In this document: in pieces, positions 51,816-61,637 of the stretch
Layout: each line of letters begins with the position of its first letter
Position numbering within the stretch: the first letter of the stretch is position 1
Assembly: GCA_964640125.1 (NCBI GenBank)
Contig: CAZXGG010000011.1
Location: 4,130-68,129 of the forward strand
Length of the DNA: 64,000 bases
Direction of reading: 5' to 3'
Origin: G020353115 sp964640125
GTDB lineage: Bacteria > Bacteroidota > Bacteroidia > Bacteroidales > VadinHA17
Notes under the pieces: model-generated
The model's input: the letters and a program-made list of their open reading frames with translations, nothing else
Told to the model about the DNA's origin: nothing
Databases searched by the model: none
Made by a program: the position numbers and the translations under genes

Positions 51816-52112
51816 GGGTTCACGCTTTTTATTAGAGAATCAATAAAGATACGGAAAGAATGTTAAAGGTTAAATGTTAACAGCTATTAGTTGATAAGAA
51901 GTGAGTAGTTCCGAAAATCACGAATTTTCTTTAAAAACTCGTAATCATTATATATCAGAAATTCACGTAATGTAGAGACGACCAACCTGGGTGTCTTTAT
52001 AAATTTCGAAAAACAAAATTTGAGTCTCAGTAGTTTTTTCCGAAGGCAGGCCCATGGCAAAACTTATTCCGAAGGAATGCCTATGGCATAACATTAAACC
52101 ATTAACATTTCA
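51816..52112. repeat. Gene-free stretch with a GTAGAGACG palindrome and GAAGG/CATGGC words
   Basis: GTTAAA/GTTAAC words (51868-51885). A palindrome GTAGAGACGACCAA / CCTGGGTGTCTTTA with a decayed right arm (51972-51999). Two tandem ~27-base units containing TTCCGAAGG and CATGGCA or TATGGCA (52039-52090). Confidence 0.75.
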
Positions 52113-54815
52113 TCACTGATCATACCAGCTCTTCCGTTTCTCGTATTTCAAATCTTTCAGGATAGCCGATCTGACGTTGATCTGGAAGGAGTAACTTTGA
52201 TGATACCCGATGGGGATCCAGGATAAACTCATCTCCCAGCAGTGCAGGTCCCGGTAGATATTCACCGATGTATAGGTGAGTTTGTTTGATTTGAAATCAT
52301 ACCCGGAGCTGAATCCGATCTTCCATTTTGCTGTCAGGCTCACATTGCCTGAGAAGTTGAATGTCTGGGTTACCTTCTTGCTCATTCCGGTATTGGTATA
52401 ATTGTAATTATACCGCAGGGAGAGGTTCCAGGGAATACTAAAATCAACGTATTCCCCTGTGTAGAATTCCTGGGGTACTCCCCCCTCTTCATCATTCTCC
52501 ATGGGAATGCCCTGCTTACTCCCCGGCATGCCTTCAGGCGTTGATTGTCTTGTGCCGGGCTCTTCCGCGGGACTTTCCTGAGCCCGCGAGTTCAGTGAAG
52601 CGTTTATGGAGAAGTTAAAGCGGGTTAGCCGCGCCAGTTTACCAGTCTCTGTAATTTCAGCCTTATTGATCTTTCTTCCATCTTCTGACAGGGCATAGGG
52701 ATCAAATGTACCGCCAAAAGCCAGGTCCACTTTATTGGCTAGCCGGGTGCGGCCGGACATGGTGATGGGTGACCATTTCAACGAATCAGCAAACAGGTTG
52801 TAATTGGTATTGAAGGAGAGGTTTTCAAGGATCTTCACCTTTTTGGAAGTTTGAACCGTATCGCTGGTAGAACGCACCTTCATTTCAATGTTATTGCTCA
52901 GGCGTATGTTTACCGATCCGCTCCTGCCCGGCAAAGTTGGTGTGCGGTAGATCTCTTGCTCAAACAATGAATACTCCCGCATATTCCCCAGGGTATCCAC
53001 CTGCACTGTGCGGTAATAGTCTGGTGAAACACCGGTCATATCGGGTGTGTAGGAGAAGGATACTGAAGGGGTCATAACATGCCGGACTGCTTCAATGCGG
53101 CTGTTGGGATTTTTGAAGACATACATTCCATAAATTTTGGGATTCAACCCCAGGGATATGGTGGGCAAGTAGGAATGTGCATAACTCAGGCCCCTGATCG
53201 TATCGGTGATCAGTGTGGCATAGGTGGAATCGAGTTCGGCATCATAGTAGTTCTCTTCCCACCTTTTTTCTATGTGTTTTGAATAGAGAACCCCGGAATA
53301 TTGAAGGGAAGGAGAGATATAAAAACTGTTAAAGGGCCTGATCTGGGTTGACAGCGGGATATCGTGTTTAAATGCATTGTTCATATCATCCCATACAGCA
53401 GAGGTAAACAATAGTGAGTCGGTTGTCTTAATCTGGTTATCCAGCATTGCTTTGTAGCTCAGTTCAATGTTTTCATACCACTTTGCTTTTCCTGTCCTGT
53501 TTTTTCTTTTCATCGGATAGATCCGGTTCATGTTAAAATTCATCTTTGGCAGGTTCAGATCGACCGAATTTGTCTGGCTGTTCTGCCGGTGGTTCATGCT
53601 GGCAGACAGGTTGAACGGGCTTCCTGCCCACCGTTTTGAATAGGATATGCTGGATTGTTTCGTGTTCGTCAGGTAATCGTTTGCATTGAAGCTGTGGTTG
53701 CGGTCAAAGGAGCTTGAGCTCATGTTTACATTGGCATTGAAGGTCCGGCTCGGGTTCGATTTCGGATCCTGCGAATGGGACCAGGTGATGGAATAATCTT
53801 TTTTTCTTGTGTAATCGGGCAGTTCTTTTTCACCACTCACGTTTATGTAGTACCTTGCTCTCAGGTTGCCGTTGAACCGGTAACGAACGCGGTAATTGGA
53901 TCCCAGGGAAACGCCCCAGGTGCCATTGGTGTAGATATCTCCGGTAATCCGTGCATCGAAATAATCACTCAATGCAAGGTAATAACCGCCATTGCGGAAG
54001 AAGAAACCCCGGTTCCGCTCTTCTCCATATTCGGGAATAAGGATCCCGGAAGAGCGGGATTTCTGATTTGGGAAGAAACCGAATGGAAGGGCAATGGGCA
54101 GGGGAATGTCTGCCATGACAAGATACGCCGGGCCCGAAACGATCTTATCATCAGGGATGACTTTTGCCTTGGTGAGGGCAACGTAGAAGTGGGGGTCTTC
54201 CAAATCACACGTGGTGTATTTTCCGTTCTTGACATGAATCTCACCATTTTCGTGTTTTTTTGTTATCCCACTGTGCAGGTACCCTCCCTCCTGCTCGGTG
54301 ATAACACCCTGGATGATCCCTTTTTTCGTTTTGAAATTATAGGTCAGCGTTTTTGATTCGAAACTTTCGGAACCGTCTTTAAATACCGGTTTTCCAATTT
54401 CCCTTCCCAGGCTGTCCAGGGTTCCCCTGGCAAAAACAACATCCCTGGCTCTGTCAAGCTCAATGTATGCAGCCCTCAGCTCGATATCCTGGTAGGTGAC
54501 AAATCCATTCCCGTACAGGTACACTTTATCGTTCTCCAGATCAAAGATCAGGGAGTCATCCGCCTCATAATCAATGGGAGCATCAATTTCCGTGGTGGTT
54601 GGCTTTTCTGCCTCTGCCTGCACGGTATCTATTACCGCTGTATCCTGCCTGACCAGAACCGTATCGGGAATAGCAATCCGTTCCTGCCCATTGGAAACTG
54701 AAACAGACAAAACAGGAAAAGATAAAATGAAAAGGATTTTTGGAAATTTTAAATACAACGTTTTATATACTATTTTTGTGAGATCATGGTTTACACAGAA
54801 ACAGGTCAGCGTCAT
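52113..54815 (-). CDS. lptD: LptD-like LPS-assembly outer-membrane protein
   Basis: A ~900-residue Bacteroidetes-type LptD. A signal region (KILFILSFPVLSVSVSNGQ) precedes an N-terminal OstA-like beta-jellyroll (~85-220: VYLYGNGFVTYQDIELRAAYIELDR; KTKKGIIQGVITEQEGG). A large barrel of repeated antiparallel strands follows. It inserts lipopolysaccharide into the outer leaflet. The frame opens with TTG at 54842; I use the ATG at 54815, though a start closer to the signal peptide is possible. It diverges from the amidase gene. Confidence 0.85.
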   Translation of the reverse strand: MTLTCFCVNHDLTKIVYKTLYLKFPKILFILSFPVLSVSVSNGQERIAIPDTVLVRQDTAVIDTVQAEAEKPTTTEIDAPIDYEADDSLIFDLENDKVYLYGNGFVTYQDIELRAAYIELDRARDVVFARGTLDSLGREIGKPVFKDGSESFESKTLTYNFKTKKGIIQGVITEQEGGYLHSGITKKHENGEIHVKNGKYTTCDLEDPHFYVALTKAKVIPDDKIVSGPAYLVMADIPLPIALPFGFFPNQKSRSSGILIPEYGEERNRGFFFRNGGYYLALSDYFDARITGDIYTNGTWGVSLGSNYRVRYRFNGNLRARYYINVSGEKELPDYTRKKDYSITWSHSQDPKSNPSRTFNANVNMSSSSFDRNHSFNANDYLTNTKQSSISYSKRWAGSPFNLSASMNHRQNSQTNSVDLNLPKMNFNMNRIYPMKRKNRTGKAKWYENIELSYKAMLDNQIKTTDSLLFTSAVWDDMNNAFKHDIPLSTQIRPFNSFYISPSLQYSGVLYSKHIEKRWEENYYDAELDSTYATLITDTIRGLSYAHSYLPTISLGLNPKIYGMYVFKNPNSRIEAVRHVMTPSVSFSYTPDMTGVSPDYYRTVQVDTLGNMREYSLFEQEIYRTPTLPGRSGSVNIRLSNNIEMKVRSTSDTVQTSKKVKILENLSFNTNYNLFADSLKWSPITMSGRTRLANKVDLAFGGTFDPYALSEDGRKINKAEITETGKLARLTRFNFSINASLNSRAQESPAEEPGTRQSTPEGMPGSKQGIPMENDEEGGVPQEFYTGEYVDFSIPWNLSLRYNYNYTNTGMSKKVTQTFNFSGNVSLTAKWKIGFSSGYDFKSNKLTYTSVNIYRDLHCWEMSLSWIPIGYHQSYSFQINVRSAILKDLKYEKRKSWYDQ

Positions 54816-54868
54816 TTCCTGATCACGAAAGGTATCAGACAAAACTAATTAAAAATAGACATCAAAGA

Positions 54869-55981
54869 ATGACCTTTTCCAATATATCTCCCATTTTTCT
54901 TCAAAAACGGTTAATAACCGTATTTCTTGTACTTTGCGGGGTTTATTTATCGGTTACTGGCACAGCAGGGATGCAATCGGAAGGCACGAAAAGGGTATGG
55001 AAAGTAGTGATTGATCCCGGGCATGGAGGGAAAGATCCGGGTGCGCTGGGAAAAATAAGCAGGGAAAAGGACATTGTGCTCGGAGTTGGATTGAAACTGG
55101 GGAATTATATCTCTGAAAACTTTGATGATGTTGAAGTAATCTACACCCGGACGACCGATCTGTTCGTTGAATTGGATCGCCGGGCTGAGATTGCGAACAA
55201 AGCCAAAGCCGACCTGTTTATTTCGCTGCATGCTAATTCCTGGAAAAACAGAAATATCCTCGGATCGGAAACCTATGTGATGGGACTTCATACGGATGAG
55301 AAGAACCTGGAAGTAGCCATGAAGGAAAATGCCGTGATCACATTTGAGGAAGATTATACCACGAAATACGAAGGATACGATCCCAATTCCCCCGAATCGT
55401 TTATCGTATTCTCACTGGTTCAGAATACTTACCTGGAACAAAGCCTGAACTTCGCATCGTTTGTGCAGAACCAGTTTCGCGAACGAGCCAAACGCATCGA
55501 CCGCGGAGTAAAGCAGGCAGGTTTCCTGGTTTTGTGGAACACGACCATGCCGAGTGTACTCGTTGAAATCGGGTTCATCTCAAATGCCGCGGAAGAAACA
55601 TACCTCCTCTCCGAAGCCGGTCAGGATTATATTGCATCCGCAATATTCAGGGCATTCCGTGACTATAAAATTGCGGTGGAAAACAGAAGCGATTTCAGCA
55701 AAATTCCAGCAGAAACCAGTTCCGTACGCTTCATGGTCCAGGTCATGGCTTCCAAAAAACCCATACCCCTCGATTCGGAATATTTCAAGGGGTTTGCGCA
55801 GGTGAAAGAGTTTAAAACAGAGGATATGTATAAATACGCCGTGGGTAACGAATCCAGCTACGATGAAATCATGCAGTACATCCAAAAAGTAAAAATTCGC
55901 TATAGCGATTCATTCATCATCGCTGTAGAAAATGATAAAATAATCCCGCTAAATGAAGCATTGAAGAAAATTAATGAGTAA
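54869..55981 (+). CDS. N-acetylmuramoyl-L-alanine amidase (Amidase_3)
   Basis: A 370-residue exported zinc amidase that cuts the peptide stem from peptidoglycan, as in daughter-cell separation. Signal sequence ~1-32. Zinc ligands: His in VVIDPGHGGKDPGA, Glu after the DLFVELDRR strand region, His in LFISLHANSW. The catalytic Glu is in PSVLVEIGFISNAAEE. The C-terminal ~90 residues look like a SPOR-type or substrate-binding tail (VRFMVQVMASKKPIPLDS). It is 25 bases before the MCE gene, so they form an operon. Confidence 0.93.
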   Translation: MTFSNISPIFLQKRLITVFLVLCGVYLSVTGTAGMQSEGTKRVWKVVIDPGHGGKDPGALGKISREKDIVLGVGLKLGNYISENFDDVEVIYTRTTDLFVELDRRAEIANKAKADLFISLHANSWKNRNILGSETYVMGLHTDEKNLEVAMKENAVITFEEDYTTKYEGYDPNSPESFIVFSLVQNTYLEQSLNFASFVQNQFRERAKRIDRGVKQAGFLVLWNTTMPSVLVEIGFISNAAEETYLLSEAGQDYIASAIFRAFRDYKIAVENRSDFSKIPAETSSVRFMVQVMASKKPIPLDSEYFKGFAQVKEFKTEDMYKYAVGNESSYDEIMQYIQKVKIRYSDSFIIAVENDKIIPLNEALKKINE

Positions 55982-56006
55982 ATTTATTCAGTAAATCCCA
56001 GTTATC

Positions 56007-56975
56007 ATGCCGAAAATCAGACACGAAATAAAAATAGGAGTGATAGCAATAATCACCATCGCTCTGTTTATATGGATTTACAATTTCATGAAGGGGAAAA
56101 ATATTCTCCATGCTGCCAAAACCTACACGGTGGTTTACGACAAAGTCAATGGATTGGAAGAATCAAACGCCGTGCTGATCAATGGTTATCGAGTGGGTTT
56201 GGTGGACAATATCCAGTTTGCTACCGATCAATCCGGAAATCTTATCGTGACACTTCTGATCGAGGAGGACTTTGACATCCCCAAAAATTCCATTGCACGG
56301 ATCTACAGTTCGGACCTGATGGGAACGCGATCCGTGGCCCTGATCCTGGGAAATTCGAAAGAGATCTGTGAGAGCGGCGATACACTGATCCCGGAAGTGG
56401 AAGGGACCCTGCAGGAGCAGGTAAGCGTTGAGATGCTGCCGCTGAAAAATAAAGCGGAAAACCTCATGCTCTCGATTGATTCGGTGCTGGCTGTGATCCA
56501 GGTGACCTTCAACCAAAGTTTCAGGGATAATTTTTCCGCAAGCTTTGGACACATCCGCGAGACCATTATGCACCTGAACCGCTCTACCTATACGCTCGAT
56601 ACCTTATTGACCAATGAAGATGGCCGGTTTGCAAATTTTCTGAGCAATTTAGAATCCATTTCTGGAAACCTGAAAAACAACAATGAAGAGCTGACACAAC
56701 TGTTTCAGAATATGGCAAGCCTGTCCGACTCACTGGCTAAATCCCAGATTCGCAGTACGATAGATAACCTGGATCGAACCCTGGCTAACATGGATACAGC
56801 CCTTACACGAATTAACCGTGGAGAAGGAACACTGGGAATGCTGATCACTGATGATTCACTCTATATCAATCTTGAAAATGCAACAAACAGCCTGGATGCC
56901 CTGCTGAAGGATGTGAAAGAAAATCCAAAACGGTATGTCCAGGTTTCTGTTTTTGGAGGAAAATCTTCGAAATGA
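56007..56975 (+). CDS. mlaD: MlaD/MCE-domain lipid-transport protein
   Basis: A 322-residue protein with one N-terminal membrane helix (IGVIAIITIALFIWIYNFM) and an MCE domain (~37-115: TYTVVYDKVNGLEESNAVLINGYRVGLVDNI). A long helical tail follows (LSNLESISGNLKNNNEELTQL). MCE proteins form hexameric rings that carry phospholipids across the periplasm. No MlaE or MlaF gene lies here, so the rest of the transporter must be elsewhere. The spacing suggests cotranscription with the amidase. Confidence 0.92.
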   Translation: MPKIRHEIKIGVIAIITIALFIWIYNFMKGKNILHAAKTYTVVYDKVNGLEESNAVLINGYRVGLVDNIQFATDQSGNLIVTLLIEEDFDIPKNSIARIYSSDLMGTRSVALILGNSKEICESGDTLIPEVEGTLQEQVSVEMLPLKNKAENLMLSIDSVLAVIQVTFNQSFRDNFSASFGHIRETIMHLNRSTYTLDTLLTNEDGRFANFLSNLESISGNLKNNNEELTQLFQNMASLSDSLAKSQIRSTIDNLDRTLANMDTALTRINRGEGTLGMLITDDSLYINLENATNSLDALLKDVKENPKRYVQVSVFGGKSSK

Positions 56976-57394
56976 AAAATCAAATCCGGATATTCAACCG
57001 GATCCCATGTTGACCGTTTACATATTCTGTATTTCGGTTAAACAAATTGACGGAATTCTCTTTTTCCGGAACTGGAAATTTTGACAAACTGCTGTTTTTT
57101 TTTGATGAAACTTTTCAGCAGCGAATGAATTTTTAACGCTTTACTTTAAATAATGTACTTAAACAATTAACTAACAATTTATTAACAATGATTTAACTTA
57201 TAATATTGAATATCAATAGGTTAGATAAATAAATAATTTTCTGATTTTTTTTTAATTTTTAACGGGTTGATTTTAAAACCAATATAATTTTTTTGTAAAA
57301 GTCAAGTGAAAATTAATTTTTTTTTTACTTTTTTTTTAACAACCTTGCTACTTCTAACCTAAAATTAAAATAAAGTAAATTGGGAAATTTCTAA
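56976..57394. other. 419-base AT-rich region upstream of dnaA
   Basis: Very A+T-rich, with long T runs (57244-57253, 57319-57344) and several TTTTTAACG / TTATTAACAA words. No clear TTATCCACA DnaA box was found. It surely holds the dnaA promoter; an oriC role is possible but unsupported. Confidence 0.45.
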
Positions 57395-58825
57395 ATGAGT
57401 AGTTCGCATCAAGAAGTATGGAATAATTGTTTAAAGATCATTAAGGATAATGTTCCATCGATTAGTTACAGAACCTGGTTCGAGCCTATCGTTCCGGTGA
57501 AACTAGAAAAAAATATTTTAACCATACAGGTTCCCAGCCCTTTCTTCTATGAGTATTTAGAAGAGCAGTATATTGATATACTGAGGAAGACCCTCAGAAA
57601 GGAGCTGGGTGTTGATGCCAAGCTGGAGTACAATGTGGTCATGGAAAACAATGCGTTTTCCAATTCCAAACCCTACACGGTAAAATTTCCCACAAAGAAT
57701 AAAGCAGAGCTTAAGAACCGTCCGGTTTCCATTCCCCTTGAGACTGAACAAAACACCATAAAAAATCCATTTGTTATTCCGGGGATAAAAAAATTGCACG
57801 TTGATCCCCGGTTAAATCCGGATAACTCTTTCGCCAATTTTGTAGAGGGTGAATGCAACCGGTTAGCCCGGTCTGCAGGATTCGCTGTCGGAAACAAACC
57901 CGGTGGAACAGCGTTCAACCCCCTCTTGATCTATGGAGATTCGGGATTGGGTAAGACACACCTGGCACAGGCAATTGGAATACTGGTTAAGGAACAGATG
58001 CCTGAAAAGACGGTTCTTTATGTGAATGCAAATAAGTTCCAGACACAGTTTGTGGAATCGATCCGCAATAACAACAAAAATGATTTCCTTCATTTTTACC
58101 AGATGATCGATGTGCTGATCCTGGATGATGTACATGAGTTTGCCGGAAAGGAAAAAACACAGGATATCTTTTTTCATATCTTCAACCACCTGCACCAATC
58201 GGGAAAACAACTGATTCTCACTTCAGACAGACCTCCCGTTGAACTCCAGGGCATGGAGCAGCGGCTGCTTTCACGGTTCAAATGGGGATTATCAGCTGAT
58301 CTGCAGCCGCCCGATTTTGAAACCCGGATGGCTATCCTTCTGAAAAAAACCTACAATGATGGCATCGAAATGCCGGAAGACGTCCTGGAATACATTGCAA
58401 CGCACATCACAGATAATATCCGGGAACTGGAAGGTGCACTGATCTCCCTTCTTGCACAGTCAACCCTGAACAAGAAAGAGATCACCCTTGATCTGGCAAA
58501 GCAGATGATCGACAAGTTGATCAAGAACACGAAAAGGGAGATCTCCATCGATTACATCCAGAAGATTGTATGTGACTATTTTAACATACCCATTGATTTG
58601 ATGCAGAGTAAAACAAGAAAACGGGAAATTGTTCAGGCAAGGCAGGTTGCGATGTTTTTCTCAAAAAGCCTCACAAAATCTTCCCTTGCCACCATTGGCT
58701 CTCAAATCGGTGGAAAAGATCATGCAACGGTTCTCCATGCCTGCAAAACGGTGAACAACCTGATCGATACCGATAAGCGGTTCAGGGTACAAATAGATGA
58801 GATTGAAAAAAAGCTGAAGATCTAG
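57395..58825 (+). CDS. dnaA: Chromosomal replication initiator DnaA
   Basis: A 476-residue initiator that binds DnaA boxes and melts the origin. Domain I (WNNCLKIIKDNVPSISYRTWFEPIVPV), a linker, and the AAA+ domain III with Walker A GDSGLGKTHLAQAIG and Walker B VLILDDVHEFAGKEKTQ are in order. Domain IV ends with the DNA-binding signature GGKDHATVLHACKTV. Length and order are typical. It follows the MCE gene by 419 bases and has its own terminator. Confidence 0.98.
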   Translation: MSSSHQEVWNNCLKIIKDNVPSISYRTWFEPIVPVKLEKNILTIQVPSPFFYEYLEEQYIDILRKTLRKELGVDAKLEYNVVMENNAFSNSKPYTVKFPTKNKAELKNRPVSIPLETEQNTIKNPFVIPGIKKLHVDPRLNPDNSFANFVEGECNRLARSAGFAVGNKPGGTAFNPLLIYGDSGLGKTHLAQAIGILVKEQMPEKTVLYVNANKFQTQFVESIRNNNKNDFLHFYQMIDVLILDDVHEFAGKEKTQDIFFHIFNHLHQSGKQLILTSDRPPVELQGMEQRLLSRFKWGLSADLQPPDFETRMAILLKKTYNDGIEMPEDVLEYIATHITDNIRELEGALISLLAQSTLNKKEITLDLAKQMIDKLIKNTKREISIDYIQKIVCDYFNIPIDLMQSKTRKREIVQARQVAMFFSKSLTKSSLATIGSQIGGKDHATVLHACKTVNNLIDTDKRFRVQIDEIEKKLKI

Positions 58826-58850
58826 GACTAACCGGCACGATCTTTAGTTC

Positions 58851-58891
58851 GAGGGTGTCCAATAAGCAATTAAACGACACCCTCTTTTTTT
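58851..58891 (+). terminator. dnaA terminator
   Basis: GAGGGTGTC and GACACCCTC form a nine-base perfect stem, followed by seven T at 58885-58891, 25 bases after the dnaA stop. Confidence 0.85.
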
Positions 58892-58990
58892 ACCGGAAAA
58901 TAGCTTGCCTGCACTGAGAAATTATCTTATTTTTAACCTCCCTATATTTTATATGAATCCCATTTTTATCACTTTATACTTGTTACAGCC

Positions 58991-61180
58991 ATGAAAAAAA
59001 TAATCCATTCTTCCATGCTGTGGTTAGCGTTTATAGCCATGCTGGCATTAACCAATGCATCCGCCCAGAAGAAAAATTTCACCTATGACGAGGTGTTTTC
59101 TGGCCGGAGTCGGATGTTTTCAAATCCATTGCCAATATTATCCGGTTGGTGTGATGCCACCCATTACCTGGAAAGCAAAAGGGAAAACGGCTCCCGGGTT
59201 GTTATGAAAGTTACAGCTGAAAGCGGAGAATCAACACTCTATCTTGATTATGAAAAATACTATACGATTCTCCCGGAAGGATTTTCATTGTATAGAAGTG
59301 AAACACGAACAGAGGATCTGAATCATTTTATATTAGAAAAAGAGAATAACCTGTACTATTTTAACCGGACTATAGAAGAGTTCCGGCAGGTTACTTATTC
59401 GGACTCAGAGGAAAACAATGCCACCTTCTCACCGGATGCAACAAAGATTGCCTTTACCCGGGATCACGACCTTTTCATTTCTGACCTGGCTACCGGAGAA
59501 GAGACCCGTCTTACCTTCGATGGTAATAAGCGCATTTACAACGGCTGGGCATCCTGGGTTTACTATGAAGAAATCCTCGGTAGGAGATCCCATTACAAGG
59601 CATTCTGGTGGTCCCCGGACAGTAGAATGATCGCATACCTCCGGTTTGATGACAATCCCGTGCCTGAATTCACCATTGTAACAGGAGAGGGTATACATGG
59701 CAGGGTGGAGATTACCCCCTATCCGAAAGCTGGGGATCCCAACCCGCTGGTAAAGCTGGGAATCGCACACCTTGAAACGGGCAAAACCATCTGGATGGAT
59801 ACCAACGAAGGGGTTGACCGCTATGTGGCATGGCCATTCTGGACAAAAGATTCGAAAGAACTGGTCTACCAGTACATGAACAGGGGACAGGATGAAATCA
59901 CCCTGTATGCTGCCGATCCGGCAACCGGTGAAAAACGAGAGATCTACCACGAAAAACAGAATTGCTGGGTCGAATTCTTCGAGGATCTGTATCTCTTTGA
60001 GGATGGCAGCGGTTTCCTTGTGCGGAGTGATGTTGATGGATGGAGAAACCTCTACTACTATGATATGAACGGAGAGCTGATCACCAGGGTTACTGATCTT
60101 GACTGGAGAGTGACGGGCATAGAGCGGGTGGTGGAAAAGACAAAAACGGTTTTCTTTACAGGAACGGGTGGTGAATCGACAGAGAATCACCTGTTCTCCA
60201 TCAATCTGAACGGGAAAAAATTCACCAAGCTTACTTCCATTAAGGGAACACACAAACCTTCCGTTTCACCTAACGGGGACTATTTTTATGACAGGTATAG
60301 CAATATCCATACCCCCACCCGGCTGGAGCTGTTCACCAGAAAAGGCAAATCAATCCGGTTGCTGGGAGATTCAAGAAAAGATGCATTGGAGGAATACAAC
60401 CTCGGAACGGTGGAACTGTTTACCATTCCCACTTCAGACGGCTATGACCTGCCTGCCATGTGGACCCTCCCACCCGACCTTGATGAAACGAAAAAATACC
60501 CCGTTATTTTTTCAATTTATGGAGGTCCCGATTCACCATCGGTAGTGGACAGTACCTCTTTATACCTGCGTAATCACTATTATGCTCAAAACGGGATCAT
60601 TACCATCGCCGTGGACCATCGGGCTACCGGACATTTTGGTAAATCGGGAGTGGAACTCATGCACCGCAACCTGGGCAAATGGGAAATACACGACTACATC
60701 GAGGCGGTTAAGTGGCTGAGAGAAAAACGCTTTATCGATCCGGAACGAATAGGCATTACCGGAAGCAGTTATGGAGGATATATGACCCTGATGGCATTAA
60801 CAGCCGGCGCTGATTATTTCACACATGGCCAGGCTGGTTCTGCCGTGACCGATTGGCGTTTGTATGACAACGTTTATACTGAACGATACATGGATACACC
60901 GGAAGAAAACCCGGAAGGATATAAACAGGGTTCTGTCATGACATACATTGAAAATTACAAAGGGTATTTGAAAATTACCCACGGAGATATGGATGATAAT
61001 GTTCACATGCAAAATATCATTCAGTTGATCTCCCAAATGCAGGACCTAAACCAGGATTTTGAACTGATGATCTATCCCGGAGGAAGACACGGCTGGAGAG
61101 GCCCGAAACGTGCCCATTCAACCCGTAAATCGGTGGAATTCTGGTTTCACCATTTCCTGAAGGAGGAAATTGAAAAGTAA
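58991..61180 (+). CDS. dpp4: Dipeptidyl-peptidase IV (S9 family)
   Basis: A 729-residue exported serine peptidase that removes X-Pro or X-Ala dipeptides from peptide N-termini. Signal peptide 1-25 (LALTNASAQ). An eight-blade propeller (~60-470) holds the double Glu motif in WASWVYYEEILGRR that anchors the peptide amino end. The hydrolase domain has Ser593 in GSSYGG, Asp in GDMDDNVHM and His in GGRHGW. It is complete. It would feed on peptides in the periplasm. A heptamer tract follows. Confidence 0.95.
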   Translation: MKKIIHSSMLWLAFIAMLALTNASAQKKNFTYDEVFSGRSRMFSNPLPILSGWCDATHYLESKRENGSRVVMKVTAESGESTLYLDYEKYYTILPEGFSLYRSETRTEDLNHFILEKENNLYYFNRTIEEFRQVTYSDSEENNATFSPDATKIAFTRDHDLFISDLATGEETRLTFDGNKRIYNGWASWVYYEEILGRRSHYKAFWWSPDSRMIAYLRFDDNPVPEFTIVTGEGIHGRVEITPYPKAGDPNPLVKLGIAHLETGKTIWMDTNEGVDRYVAWPFWTKDSKELVYQYMNRGQDEITLYAADPATGEKREIYHEKQNCWVEFFEDLYLFEDGSGFLVRSDVDGWRNLYYYDMNGELITRVTDLDWRVTGIERVVEKTKTVFFTGTGGESTENHLFSINLNGKKFTKLTSIKGTHKPSVSPNGDYFYDRYSNIHTPTRLELFTRKGKSIRLLGDSRKDALEEYNLGTVELFTIPTSDGYDLPAMWTLPPDLDETKKYPVIFSIYGGPDSPSVVDSTSLYLRNHYYAQNGIITIAVDHRATGHFGKSGVELMHRNLGKWEIHDYIEAVKWLREKRFIDPERIGITGSSYGGYMTLMALTAGADYFTHGQAGSAVTDWRLYDNVYTERYMDTPEENPEGYKQGSVMTYIENYKGYLKITHGDMDDNVHMQNIIQLISQMQDLNQDFELMIYPGGRHGWRGPKRAHSTRKSVEFWFHHFLKEEIEK

Positions 61181-61637
61181 GCAGGTATGGAAAAGATGGA
61201 ATATTGTTGATAAGTCTATCTCCCTCTGGGATAGTTATAAGTTGATAAGTTATTAGTTAATGGTGGTTGGTCCCCTCCTTCGTTAAAATTACGGAGGGCA
61301 AAGCTGGGTGCTGGGAATGATGAATTTAACATGAAGCGGCTAAACGGGATCAATATCCGTTTGACGGCTTGGCTGTAAAGTGCGTGGAGCCGTCCGACGG
61401 ATAAAGGTTCAACTATTCGTCAGACGAACTCAAGTCGTCTGACGAAGGTAATACAGACACCCCTAAACGGGTGATGCCGAAAAAAATTCACCGGGTAAAA
61501 ACCTGACAGGGTCTGGCAGACCTGTCAGTGTTTGTAAGAAAAGACGCCATTCAGTCTTAAGTAGGAAATAGGGATTTAATTCAAAACTAAATAGCACAGC
61601 GGATAATATCATATTTTGTTTAATCAATAAAAACAAA
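61181..61637. repeat. 457-base gene-free repeat stretch
   Basis: AGTTATA, AGTTGATA, AGTTATT, AGTTAAT words (61233-61260). A CCTCCTTCGTTAAAA block matching 31409 (61274-61307). A perfect 12-base stem TTCGTCAGACGA / TCGTCTGACGAA (61416-61446). The rest is unremarkable. Confidence 0.8.
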
